This document shows, in pieces, positions 7,643 through 15,694 of a stretch of DNA of 28,414 nt (position 1 is the first letter of the stretch; every line of letters starts with the position of its first letter). The notes beneath the pieces were generated by a model. The model searched no databases and had not been told where the DNA came from. It worked only from the letters and a program-made list of their open reading frames with translations. Source of the DNA: Anaerolineales bacterium UBA1429 (GTDB lineage Bacteria > Chloroflexota > Anaerolineae > UBA1429); NCBI GenBank assembly GCA_002329325.1, contig DCTX01000023.1, positions 12,987 through 41,400 on the forward strand, given 5' to 3'. The position numbers and the translations under genes were made by a program.

Positions 7643-8758
7643 CTAGGCAAAGAGCGCCGCTGCCTGCTCCATCCTGTCTATGACGGCCACGCCAAAGGGG
7701 CAGCGCGCCTCACAGGCGCCGCACTGGATGCAATCCGCCCCGCTGGCGGGCAGCGCCGCATAGGCGGCCCGCAGCGCCGGGGTCAGCTCGGTGGTTGCCA
7801 TGTCCAGCAGGCGGTTGACCTGGCCGATATCGATGACCGAGGGGCAGGGGAGGCAGTGGTTGCAGTAGACGCAGGCGCCCGTCTCGTATTGGGCAAAGGC
7901 GACCAGCAGTTCAGAGAAATCCCTGGCCGCATCGTCGGCTTCCCAGTACGCCAGGGCCTGATCCAGCTCGGCGATGCTCTTGCAGCCGGGCACGACGGTG
8001 GAGACGCCCACCTGAGAGAGCACATAGTGCAGGCACTGCACTGGCGTGACGGCGCCCCTCTTCTCCAGTTCCATGGGGTCGCCCCCGGACTGGTAGATCT
8101 CCAGGGCCATGCGCGATTCGGCCTGCAGCAGCTTGCCGCCGGCGAACGGCTTCATGGCGACGAGGGCCACATCGTGAGCCGCGCAGGCCTGGAACAGCTC
8201 GCGCTTGCCGGGCACGGCATTGGCCGCCAGGTTGATGGGGAACATGACCACATCAATGGCGCCCGATTCGGCGGCCTGGCGGGCCGTCGAGGCCGTATGG
8301 CCGGAGAAGCCGATGGCCCGCGCCTTGCCCTCGCGCTGAAGGCGCTGCGCCAGCTCCAGCAGGCCGCCCGGCGCCATCAGGGTGTCGTAATCCTGCTGGC
8401 CGTCGCTGTTGTGCAGGAACAGGACGTCCACATAGTCGGTGTGATACCGCCGGAGATAGTCCTCAAAGTACTGCAGGGCAAGTTGGGGATCGCGGCTGAG
8501 GCCGTACTGGCCGTTCTCGACGATGGCGCCCAGGTGGGCCGTCAGATGCACCCGGTCGCGATAGCCGCGAAAGGAGCGCCCCAAAATGTCCCGAAAGTCC
8601 GGTAGGCCATAGAACAGATCAAAGTAGTTGATGCCCTTCTCGATGGCATAATGGATGACGCCGTCCACGTGCTCTTGGGGCAGGTTGATGAGATACTCGG
8701 TGCCCAACGAGATAGCGCTGACCTCGATGCCGGTGCGACCCAAAGTGCGCGTCTGCAT
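7643..8758 (-). CDS. Aldo/keto reductase with C-terminal 4Fe-4S domain
   Basis: The 371-residue protein combines an NAD(P)H-dependent aldo/keto reductase barrel (about 1-290) with a ferredoxin-like C-terminus. The tail has CxxCxxCxxxCP (CIQCGACEARCP) and an extra Cys-rich segment (CVYCNHCLPCP). The barrel keeps Asp47 and Tyr50 (NYFDLFYG) and His116 (LFLHNSD) of the catalytic tetrad. The position of the usual lysine (normally ATKxG) is His75 in LTAHLG, so the chemistry may differ from textbook members. The ATG at 8758 has AGAGGAG 7 nt upstream and matches the family N-terminus (QTRTLGRTGIEVS). It is probably a cytoplasmic single-gene unit with its own promoter at 8803-8830. The substrate is unknown. 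Confidence 0.9.
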   Translation of the reverse strand: MQTRTLGRTGIEVSAISLGTEYLINLPQEHVDGVIHYAIEKGINYFDLFYGLPDFRDILGRSFRGYRDRVHLTAHLGAIVENGQYGLSRDPQLALQYFEDYLRRYHTDYVDVLFLHNSDGQQDYDTLMAPGGLLELAQRLQREGKARAIGFSGHTASTARQAAESGAIDVVMFPINLAANAVPGKRELFQACAAHDVALVAMKPFAGGKLLQAESRMALEIYQSGGDPMELEKRGAVTPVQCLHYVLSQVGVSTVVPGCKSIAELDQALAYWEADDAARDFSELLVAFAQYETGACVYCNHCLPCPSVIDIGQVNRLLDMATTELTPALRAAYAALPASGADCIQCGACEARCPFGVAVIDRMEQAAALFA

Positions 8759-8802
8759 GTTGTAGCTCCTCTTGCGAATGCAGCGGGCTGACGGGAGCGC
8801 CA

Positions 8803-8830
8803 GTGTACTCACAAGCGAGGGCGGGGTCAA
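8803..8830 (-). promoter_or_regulatory. Promoter of the aldo/keto reductase gene
   Basis: On the minus strand TTGACC (8830-8825) and TACACT (8808-8803) are 16 nt apart, about 45 nt upstream of the ATG at 8758. Confidence 0.7.
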
Positions 8831-8924
8831 CTGGCCTGGGCGCGGATGTCACTCAGCCATGATCCGGTCATCCCCTGGAGGGCAGGGGCGGAGAGGAGGG
8901 GCGCGGTGCCCGCAGTAGGCCGAC

Positions 8925-8950
8925 GGGCGCGGGAGGGAACTCTCGCGCCC
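8925..8950 (-). terminator. GC-rich hairpin just downstream of the dehydrogenase gene
   Basis: Arms 8925-8935 and 8940-8950 form 11 pairs, one of them a G-U type, around a 4-nt loop. On the minus strand the hairpin begins 20 nt after the stop codon at 8970. There is no T-tract, so it may be a terminator lacking a U-run or an mRNA 3'-end stabiliser. Confidence 0.45.
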
Positions 8951-8969
8951 GCTGTTCTTCGCCGATCCT

Positions 8970-9956
8970 CTACTGGAGCCGCGCGCGCGAGTTCGCCAGG
9001 ACCTCGGGGTTGACGATACCATCGGGACGACGCCCGTCAAACACCGTCAGGATCGCCTCGGCGGCAGCCACGGCCATGTTGACCAGGGCCTCGGCCGTCT
9101 GCCCGCCCACATGGGGTGTTACGATCACATTGGGCAGCTTGGGCAGGGGGTCATCGGCGGCAAAGGGCTCCTGCTCGAACACGTCCAGTGCCGCGGCCGC
9201 CGGGCGCCCGGCCAGCAGCGCCGTGCGTAGCGCCACGGGGTCCACCAGGCCGCCGCGCGCCGTGTTCACCAGGATGGCCGTCTCCTTGAGCAGCGGCAGG
9301 GTCCGCGCGCCGATGATGTGGTGGGTCTCGGGGGTCAGGGGGGCGTGCACCGAGACGAAATCACACTGGGGCAGCATCTCCTCCAGGGCGACCAGGGTCA
9401 CCCCCAGCTCGGCGGCGTGCTCGGCGCTGGTGTACGGGTCGGCGGCCAACACCGTCATGCCAAAGGCCCTGGCCAGGTTGGCGACCTTGGAGCCCACGCG
9501 GCCCAGCCCCACCAGGCCCAGGGTCTTGCCGGAGAGCTCGATGCCCAGGTAGGGCTCGCGCTGCCAGTTGCCCACCTTGAGGGCGGCATCGGCCTGGGGC
9601 ACCTTGCGGGCGCAGGCCAGCATCAGCGCCAGGGCATGTTCGCTGACGGAGGTAGCGTTGGCCTGGGGCGTGATGGTCACGAGCACGCCGTGCTCGGTGC
9701 AGGCGGCCACGTCCACGGCATCATAGCCCACCCCGTGGCGTGCCACGATCTTGAGCTGGGGCGCCTGCTCCACCAAGGCCCTGGTGACGGCGCCGGTGCG
9801 CACCAGCATGGCGTCGGCCGTGCTGGCGGCCTCGATGCGCTCCGCCTCGCTGCAGTAATCTCCGACTTGAGAAAGGCGGGCGATGGGTTCCAGCAGCCGC
9901 CGCCCCTCAGGGGCGATGACGTTGCCGCAAAGTAGTACGTGGTAGGCCTGGCTCAT
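8970..9956 (-). CDS. D-3-phosphoglycerate dehydrogenase-like 2-hydroxyacid dehydrogenase
   Basis: The 328-residue protein is an NAD-dependent D-2-hydroxyacid dehydrogenase. The catalytic triad is Arg235 (NTARGG), Glu263 (EQEP) and His282 (TPHVGGQT). The Rossmann fingerprint is GLGRVG at 150-155, with Asp173 as the ribose-binding acid that favours NAD. The N-terminal RTGAVTRAL...RHGVGYDAVDV is the substrate-side lobe. It lacks the ACT domain of longer SerA enzymes, so it may act on glycerate, hydroxypyruvate or another hydroxyacid instead of feeding serine synthesis. No serine pathway genes are nearby. The ATG at 9956 has GAGGAG 7 nt upstream. A hairpin follows the stop. Confidence 0.88.
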   Translation of the reverse strand: MSQAYHVLLCGNVIAPEGRRLLEPIARLSQVGDYCSEAERIEAASTADAMLVRTGAVTRALVEQAPQLKIVARHGVGYDAVDVAACTEHGVLVTITPQANATSVSEHALALMLACARKVPQADAALKVGNWQREPYLGIELSGKTLGLVGLGRVGSKVANLARAFGMTVLAADPYTSAEHAAELGVTLVALEEMLPQCDFVSVHAPLTPETHHIIGARTLPLLKETAILVNTARGGLVDPVALRTALLAGRPAAAALDVFEQEPFAADDPLPKLPNVIVTPHVGGQTAEALVNMAVAAAEAILTVFDGRRPDGIVNPEVLANSRARLQ

Positions 9957-10007
9957 GATTGGGCTCCTCTCGACGCTGGGTTTGGCTTGCGCCGCTGCGC
10001 AAAGCCT

Positions 10008-10037
10008 AGTCTACACGTGATCGCCCCGAAAGGGCAA
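10008..10037 (-). promoter_or_regulatory. Promoter of the hydroxyacid dehydrogenase gene
   Basis: On the minus strand TTGCCC (10037-10032) and TAGACT (10013-10008) are 18 nt apart. It is divergent from the promoter at 10096-10125; the two -35 boxes are about 58 nt apart. Confidence 0.55.
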
Positions 10038-10095
10038 GGCGCGCCGGCAGGGTGTCCCGAGGGGGGCGTCCCCGCTGCCCCAGCGCCCAGGGCAA

Positions 10096-10125
10096 TTGCC
10101 CGGATCGCCGTGGCGGGCCTATAAT
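10096..10125 (+). promoter_or_regulatory. Promoter of the DHH-CBS-tRNA nucleotidyltransferase gene
   Basis: TTGCCC at 10096-10101 and TATAAT at 10120-10125 are 18 nt apart. Transcription from about 10132 would give a leader near 39 nt before the ATG at 10171. Confidence 0.75.
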
Positions 10126-10170
10126 GCTCCTGGATGAATCCGCGCGCCAACAGGGGAGCGATGGCCGAAG

Positions 10171-12780
10171 ATGAAGATCATCACCAGTCACGAGCGGGCC
10201 GATATGGATGCTCTGGCGTCCATCTACGCGGCGAGCCTGCTTTTCCCCGATCACATCGCGGTTCTTCCCCAGAACTTGAACCGCAATCTGCGGGATTTCG
10301 TTGCCCTCTACAAGGAGCAGCTTCCCTTTGTGGAGCGGCGCGATCTGCCCCGTGAGCCCATCGGCGACGTGCTCCTGGTGGATACCCAGGCCATCGCCCC
10401 TATGCGCGGCATGGACGGTGAGACGCGCATCCGCGTGATCGATCACCACGCCCCGGACGAGGACCTCCGGGCAGCGGTGCAGTTCGAGGGCGACCAGATC
10501 GGCGCCACGACAACGCTCCTGGTGGAGCGCATCCAGACGAGCCAGATCGGCCTGGGCCCCATCGGCGCGTCTCTGATGCTCATGGGCATCTATGAGGATA
10601 CCGGCTCCCTCTCATACCTGACCACCACGCCTCGCGATGCGGCGGCGGCAGCCTGGCTGCTGGCCCACGGGGCCGACCTGGCCATCGTGAACGACTTTTT
10701 GCGGCGTCCGCTGACCGAGTTGCAGCGCCAGGCCCTGGCTGCCCTGATGGCCGCCAGCGAGATCCACACCGTTCACGACCGCACCGTCTGCATCGCCGCC
10801 GTCCGGCTGGAGCGCTATGTGGATGAGCTCTCCTCGCTGATCCACGAGCTGATGGATGTCTTTGAGACGGACGCCTGCATCCTGCTGGCGCAGCACGAGG
10901 AGTCTGTGCAGATCATCGCCCGCAGCTCCACCGAGGCCGTGGACGTGGCGGAGCTGGTGCGCCCCCTGGGGGGCGGCGGGCACAGCAAGGCCGCCGCCGG
11001 CCGCACCGAGGACCTCGATCTGGAGGAGGTCTCGCGGCTGCTGCTGGAGGGGCTCAAGGCCCACGTCAAGCCTCCCACCCGCGTGCGGGCCATCATGTCC
11101 ACCAACGTGCACACCCTGGGTCTGGATATGTCCGTGGAGAACGCCGCCCAGCTCATGCGGCGCTATGGCCACGAGGGGTTCCCCGTGGTGGAGGATGAGC
11201 GGCTGATCGGCATCCTCACCCGCAGCGACGTGGATCGCGCCTTGCACCATGGGCGCGGCGATACCTCCATCCGCAGCATCCTCTACACGGGGCCGGTGCA
11301 CGTCTCGCCGGATGCGCCCGTGGATGACGTGCAAGAGGTGATGCTGGAATACGGCCTGGGCCAGGTGCCCGTGGTGGAGCAGGGGCGCTTTATCGGCATC
11401 GTCACCCGCACCGACCTGATCAAGCTGTTCAGCCCGGCCAGCAACGATGCCCGCGCCCAAGAGCTCCGCGAGAAGATGGATCGCGCCCTGCCGGAGGGGC
11501 TGCGCAACCTGCTGATGCTGGCCCGCGATGCGGCCAACGATCTGGGCTACTCCCTCTATGTCGTGGGCGGCTTTGTGCGCGATCTCTTGCTGGATGCCCC
11601 CACCCTGGACCTGGACCTGGTGGTCGAGGGGGATGCCATTCGCATGGCGCGCCGGCTGGTGGAGCAGGTGGATGGCTATGTGCGCAGCCATGCCCGCTTT
11701 GGCACCGCCAAGGTGATCCTCCAGGGGGAGCGCGGCCAGGGGGTGCCCCCGGCGCTGGATTTCGTCACGGCGCGCACCGAGTTCTACGAGAGCCCCACCC
11801 GGCTGCCCCAGGTGGAGCGCAGCTCCATCAAGCAGGACCTCTACCGGCGCGATTTCACCATCAACACCATGGCCATCTGCCTGGATCGCGGGCGCTATGG
11901 CGAGCTGCTGGATTACTATGGCGGCCTACGAGACCTGCAGGACAAGTGCATCCGCGTGCTGCACAACCTGAGCTTTGTGGAGGATCCCACGCGCATCCTG
12001 CGGGCGGTGCGGTTCGAGCAGCGATTGGGCTTTGGCATCGAGGCGCGCACCGCGGAGCTGATCGACGACGCCATCGAGCTGCTGGGCCACGTGACGGGCG
12101 AGCGCCTGCGCAACGAGCTCTTCTTGATGCTCCGCGAGGAGGCGCCGGAGAAGGGGCTCTTGCGGTTGGGCCAACTGGGGGCGCTGGAGCAGATCCATGG
12201 CTCGCTGCGCTTGAACGGCGAGGCTTCGCAGCGCTTTGCGCAGCTACGCGCCCACCTGAGCGAGCTGGCCATGAACGGGTGGGAGGGCAAGCTGGCCGGC
12301 CAGAACGGCGTGCCCGAGCTCGACCAGTGCTACCTGGCTTTATTGGTGAGCCACATGACGCCCGATGAGCTGGAATCCTTTGTGCGGCGGCTGCGCCTGC
12401 CCAGCGACGTCGCCCGCTTCCTGGAGCAGATCGCCGGGCTGCGCGAGGTGCGCGCCCAGCTCGAGGCCACCGTCATGTTGCCCAGCATGATCTATCGCAC
12501 CCTGGCGCCCTTTACGCCCGAGGCGCGCTTTGTCCTCTCGGTGCTGACCGATTCCGCCAAGCTGCATGACCGGCTGGCCTTCTATGAGAGGAAGCTGGCC
12601 CACGTGGCGCCCACCCTGGATGGCAACGACCTCAAGGCCATGGGCGTCCCGCCGGGGCCGGTGTATCGGGTGATCCTGGATCGCGTCCGCGATGCGCTCC
12701 TGGATCAAGAGATCGCCACCCCGGAGGACGAGGTGGCCCTGGCGCGTCGCCTGGTGGAGGCGTTGCGCGCCCAGGGCTAA
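10171..12780 (+). CDS. DHH-CBS-CBS-tRNA nucleotidyltransferase fusion (CCA/A-adding type)
   Basis: The 869-residue cytoplasmic protein joins three modules. A DHH phosphoesterase region comes first (1-300), with DHH at 91-93 and the DHHA1 GGGHSKAA starting at 268. Two CBS domains (about 305-360 and 368-423) probably sense an adenine nucleotide. A class II tRNA nucleotidyltransferase/poly(A) polymerase follows (about 440-869): GGFVRD at 466-471, catalytic Asp480 and Asp482, RRDF at 559, and EDPTR (604-608), the EDxxR nucleobase-selecting motif. It should add A or CCA to tRNA 3' ends, and the DHH part could remove nucleotides. This architecture is known in several bacterial phyla. ATG 10171 fits the family start (KIITSHERADMDALAS); a GGGGAG lies about 13 nt upstream, a long spacing. 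The stop interlocks with the convergent gene by 4 bp. Confidence 0.92.
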   Translation: MKIITSHERADMDALASIYAASLLFPDHIAVLPQNLNRNLRDFVALYKEQLPFVERRDLPREPIGDVLLVDTQAIAPMRGMDGETRIRVIDHHAPDEDLRAAVQFEGDQIGATTTLLVERIQTSQIGLGPIGASLMLMGIYEDTGSLSYLTTTPRDAAAAAWLLAHGADLAIVNDFLRRPLTELQRQALAALMAASEIHTVHDRTVCIAAVRLERYVDELSSLIHELMDVFETDACILLAQHEESVQIIARSSTEAVDVAELVRPLGGGGHSKAAAGRTEDLDLEEVSRLLLEGLKAHVKPPTRVRAIMSTNVHTLGLDMSVENAAQLMRRYGHEGFPVVEDERLIGILTRSDVDRALHHGRGDTSIRSILYTGPVHVSPDAPVDDVQEVMLEYGLGQVPVVEQGRFIGIVTRTDLIKLFSPASNDARAQELREKMDRALPEGLRNLLMLARDAANDLGYSLYVVGGFVRDLLLDAPTLDLDLVVEGDAIRMARRLVEQVDGYVRSHARFGTAKVILQGERGQGVPPALDFVTARTEFYESPTRLPQVERSSIKQDLYRRDFTINTMAICLDRGRYGELLDYYGGLRDLQDKCIRVLHNLSFVEDPTRILRAVRFEQRLGFGIEARTAELIDDAIELLGHVTGERLRNELFLMLREEAPEKGLLRLGQLGALEQIHGSLRLNGEASQRFAQLRAHLSELAMNGWEGKLAGQNGVPELDQCYLALLVSHMTPDELESFVRRLRLPSDVARFLEQIAGLREVRAQLEATVMLPSMIYRTLAPFTPEARFVLSVLTDSAKLHDRLAFYERKLAHVAPTLDGNDLKAMGVPPGPVYRVILDRVRDALLDQEIATPEDEVALARRLVEALRAQG

Positions 12781-13799
12781 AAGATGTGGGTGATCTCGTC
12801 CACGTCAAAGCGCGGCAACGGGCGCGTCCCTTGCGCGTCGCAGAGCAGGATGCCCTCCTCCGCCGGCGTGAGATCGGCGATGTGGGCGCAGGGGATGCCC
12901 GCCTCGGCATAGCGGGCCGCCAGGCCCTCGGCTTGCTCCGGCGCCACGGCCACCAACAACGCCCCGGAGGCGATCACCCCCAGAGGATTCAGCCCCAGCG
13001 CGCGGCACAAGAGCTCTCCCTCGGGCAACACCGGCACGCGCTCGGCATACAGGTGCAGGCCCGTGCCCGCGGCAAAGGCCATCTCGTGCAACGCCGTCGC
13101 CAGGCCGCCCTCGGTCGGATCGTGCATGGCGTGCACGCCGGGGTGCTCGGCGGCGAGGTAGGCCGCCTCCACGACGCTGATGCCGGGATCGTAGAGATAA
13201 TTGCGGGCGCGCTCCAGCAGCGCGGGCGCGATGCCTTGCCGCACCAGGTCGGCATGGCGCTCGCGGGCGATGATGGCGGCGCCCTCAATGGGGATGCCTT
13301 TCACCAGCAGCACCTGGTCTCCCACGCGGGCATCCGCCGTGGTCAGCAGGCGGTCGTGGGGCACCTCGCCGATCAGGACGCCCACCACCAGGGGCCGATC
13401 GAGCCCCCAGGCCACCTCCGTGTGCCCCCCCACCAGGACGATGCCCAGGCTCTCACAGGCCTCGTGCAACTGGCAGAAGATGTCTTCTACCAGGGAGGGG
13501 GTCGTCTTGTCCTCGGGGAGGAGCACCGTGTTGAGCATCCACAGAGGGCGCGCGCCGCTGGTCACGATGTCGTTGGCGTTCACGTGGACGGCGTACCAGC
13601 CGATCTGGTCGGTGGCAAAGGTGATGGGGTCGGTCTTGACCACCATGTAGCGATCGCCCATGTCGATCACGGCCACGTCCTCGCCGACGCGAGGCCCCGT
13701 CACCAGGCGCGCATCGGTGCGCGTATAGCGGGCCAGCAGCGCCCCCAGGAACTCTAGGGGGAGCTTGCCCGCCGGGAAAATCTGTTCGTCGTTCGTCAC
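12777..13799 (-). CDS. AIR synthase-related protein (HypE/PurM-like fold)
   Basis: The 340-residue protein belongs to the PurM/HypE/SelD/ThiL ATP-binding superfamily. The N-terminal half has GPRVGEDVAVID and NANDIVTSGARPLWM; the C-terminal half has VHAMHDPTEGGLATALHEMAFAA and NPLGVIASGALLVAV, close to hydrogenase maturation factor HypE. HypE ends in a conserved PRIC whose cysteine is carbamoylated. This protein ends in DEITHIF, so it cannot do HypE chemistry in the known way, and no hydrogenase genes are near. Its reaction is unknown. GTG 13799 is preferred, with GGGGG 7 nt upstream; the longer frame upstream reads through non-conserved Ala/Gly-rich sequence. It lies 80 nt after the zinc dehydrogenase gene, probably in the same operon, and overlaps the convergent nucleotidyltransferase gene by 4 bp. 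Confidence 0.85.
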   Translation of the reverse strand: MTNDEQIFPAGKLPLEFLGALLARYTRTDARLVTGPRVGEDVAVIDMGDRYMVVKTDPITFATDQIGWYAVHVNANDIVTSGARPLWMLNTVLLPEDKTTPSLVEDIFCQLHEACESLGIVLVGGHTEVAWGLDRPLVVGVLIGEVPHDRLLTTADARVGDQVLLVKGIPIEGAAIIARERHADLVRQGIAPALLERARNYLYDPGISVVEAAYLAAEHPGVHAMHDPTEGGLATALHEMAFAAGTGLHLYAERVPVLPEGELLCRALGLNPLGVIASGALLVAVAPEQAEGLAARYAEAGIPCAHIADLTPAEEGILLCDAQGTRPLPRFDVDEITHIF

Positions 13800-13879
13800 C
13801 AAATTACCCCCGGCTTGCTGCGGAGCGGTTGTGTTCGTGGGTTGAGAGTGGGCGTCCGCGAGCTGGCAAGGCGCGCCCC

Positions 13880-14974
13880 CTACGCGTCGGGCTCCAGCAC
13901 GACCTTGGCGGCGTCGCGCTGCTCCACCGCCTCCAGCGCGGCGGTGGCCTGGCTCAGCGGGAAGCGATGGGTCACCAGCCGCGCAAAGGCCTCCGGATGC
14001 TGCCGCACCAGGCTGATGGCCTGGAGCGTGTGGCGCACATCGCTCACCCATACGCCCTGCACGCGCACGTTCTTGCGCACGATCTGCTCAAAGGGCTCCA
14101 GCGAGAGGGAGCCCACGGGCGTGCCAAAGCCCACCAGCGCCAGGCTCCCGCCCTGGCGCACCAGGTCGAGCCCCTCCTGGGCCGCCGCCACGCTGCCCGA
14201 GGCCTCCACCACCAAATCGGCGCCTCGCCCCTGGGTCAGTTCCAGGAGGGCGGCGCGGCGCTCGGCGGCGGTGGTGGCGTGCCGGTCCAGGGTGTGGGTG
14301 GCGCCCATATGCCCGCACAGGGCCAGGCGCTCGGGCGTGCCGCCGATGACGACGATCCCTTGGGCGCCCCTGGCCCGCGCCAAGGCCACGGCAAAGGCGC
14401 CCAGCGGCCCCGGCCCCAGGATCACCACCGTGTCGCCGATGCGCACCGGGCTCAGGTCAAACGCATGGGCTGCCGTCGCCCCGGAGCAGCAGGCCGCGAC
14501 GAAACGGGCGGGGTCCTCCCCCTGTTGCAGCGGGATCAGGTGGGTGCGCGCGTCCAGGATGATGTGGGTGGCATAGCAGCCGTTCAGGTAGGGCGGTTCT
14601 TGGGCGGAACGATAGATGCCATAAACCCAGCGCTGGCTGCAGAGGGAGGGCTCGCCCAATACGGCGCAGGCGTAACAGGCGCCGCAGGTGACGCCGCGCT
14701 CCCAGGTGATCAGATCGCCCGGGGCGACCTGCTGCCCATAGATATCGCGGCGCGGCCCGCGCAGATCCACCACGCGGCCCACGCCCTCGTGGCCGAGGAT
14801 GATGGGCAGCGGGGTGCGCGGATCCTGGCCACGCCACATATGCACGTCCGAGCCGCATACGCCGGCCGCAGCCAACTCGACCAGCACCTGACCCTCGGCC
14901 AGGGGCGGGACCTCGATCTCGCGCCAGGCCAAGGGGGTGTCAAAGCGCTCCAGAATCGCGGCCATGGCTTGCAT
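13880..14974 (-). CDS. Zinc-dependent alcohol/polyol dehydrogenase (MDR family)
   Basis: The 364-residue protein is a medium-chain dehydrogenase/reductase. Catalytic zinc ligands are Cys40 (GVCGSD) and the His62-Glu63 pair (GHEGVG). The structural zinc site is Cys97, Cys100, Cys103 and Cys112; the last spacing is one residue longer than is usual. The Rossmann loop is ILGPGPLGAFAV. It probably oxidises a polyol or secondary alcohol with NAD(P), but the substrate is unknown. ATG 14974 (GGAG 8 nt upstream) is chosen; GTG directly before it at 14977 is an alternative. It lies 48 nt after the DivIC-like gene and 80 nt before the AIR synthase-like gene, with no promoter visible in either gap, so an operon is likely. 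Confidence 0.9.
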   Translation of the reverse strand: MQAMAAILERFDTPLAWREIEVPPLAEGQVLVELAAAGVCGSDVHMWRGQDPRTPLPIILGHEGVGRVVDLRGPRRDIYGQQVAPGDLITWERGVTCGACYACAVLGEPSLCSQRWVYGIYRSAQEPPYLNGCYATHIILDARTHLIPLQQGEDPARFVAACCSGATAAHAFDLSPVRIGDTVVILGPGPLGAFAVALARARGAQGIVVIGGTPERLALCGHMGATHTLDRHATTAAERRAALLELTQGRGADLVVEASGSVAAAQEGLDLVRQGGSLALVGFGTPVGSLSLEPFEQIVRKNVRVQGVWVSDVRHTLQAISLVRQHPEAFARLVTHRFPLSQATAALEAVEQRDAAKVVLEPDA

Positions 14975-15022
14975 CACGGTTACTCCAGGGTGGGGATGGG
15001 GTTGCCTTGGGGGCGACCGGGT

Positions 15023-15481
15023 CTACTCGCGGCCAAAGATCAGAGCCATCCAGGCCTTCCAGTTCGGCGAGCCGAACAGGGGCCCAGAGCGCCCATCCTC
15101 GGGCAGATCCAGCGAGGGAGTGCTAAAGGTGGGGCGCGAGTCCTCCACCAGGGGCGCCGCGGAGCCGGCGCCGGGCGACGCGGCCGCCTCAGGAGTCGCT
15201 ACGCGCACGACGAGCACGTCCGCCGGCACGCGCCCCGTCTCCTTGAGCGCCTGGTCGATCCAGGCGTTGGATTGGCGGCGCTCGATCTCCAGGTGGAGCG
15301 CCTCACGCTGGCGCTCCAGCGAGGCGATCTCCTGTTCGATCTCGTTCAGCCAGGTCCTGAGCCGATAGGTCTCGACGGCCTTGGAGGCAAACGCCCCAAC
15401 GAAAAAGACGATCAGGATGAGGGCCAGGAGGCCCACCACCTGAGTCACAGTGATCGGTCTGGAGATGCGTGGTTCCGCCAT
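15023..15481 (-). CDS. DivIC/FtsB-like septum formation initiator protein
   Basis: The 152-residue protein has a short cytoplasmic N-terminus, one membrane helix (about residues 14-33, VVGLLALILIVFFVGAFA) and then a coiled coil (about 40-72, LNEIEQEIASLERQREALHLEIERRQ). This is the layout of FtsB/DivIC, which bridge FtsL and FtsQ/DivIB in the divisome. The following AWIDQALKETGRVPADVLVVRV matches the family's short conserved C-terminal motif. After that comes an Ala/Pro/Ser-rich tail to about 130 and a hydrophobic end. ATG 15481 has GAGG 6 nt upstream. It heads a probable operon with the zinc dehydrogenase and AIR synthase-like genes; no other division gene is near. Confidence 0.82.
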   Translation of the reverse strand: MAEPRISRPITVTQVVGLLALILIVFFVGAFASKAVETYRLRTWLNEIEQEIASLERQREALHLEIERRQSNAWIDQALKETGRVPADVLVVRVATPEAAASPGAGSAAPLVEDSRPTFSTPSLDLPEDGRSGPLFGSPNWKAWMALIFGRE

Positions 15482-15502
15482 GTGTCACCTCAGCGCAGCG
15501 CC

Positions 15503-15531
15503 ATGATACCCGTGTGGGGCTTGTCCGTCAA
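15503..15531 (-). promoter_or_regulatory. Promoter of the DivIC-like gene and downstream operon
   Basis: On the minus strand TTGACG (15531-15526) and TATCAT (15508-15503) are 17 nt apart. It is divergent from the response-regulator promoter at 15565-15593. Confidence 0.72.
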
Positions 15532-15564
15532 CTCGACGGCCGACCGGAAGAGCTCGCAGAACCC

Positions 15565-15593
15565 TTGTCTTCCCCCGGCGAACGAACTATAAT
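15565..15593 (+). promoter_or_regulatory. Promoter of the orphan response-regulator gene
   Basis: TTGTCT at 15565-15570 and TATAAT at 15588-15593 are 17 nt apart. The leader to the ATG at 15695 would be about 95 nt, longer than for other genes here. Confidence 0.72.
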
Positions 15594-15694
15594 GACGTTA
15601 TGGTCGCTCCACGGCAAGCGGCAGGACCGTCTCACCAGTGTAAGTGTGCGCGTCGCGAGCGATGGGACCGGACCAACAAGCGTTGGGGGAAGTC

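Noticed and set aside
12777..13799. True HypE hydrogenase maturation factor
   Set aside because: The essential C-terminal cysteine is missing and there are no hyp or hydrogenase genes nearby.
13829..15592. 587-codon open frame on the plus strand
   Set aside because: It runs antisense across the zinc dehydrogenase and DivIC-like genes, which have clear motifs; its sequence is Gln/Gly/Arg-rich without a domain.
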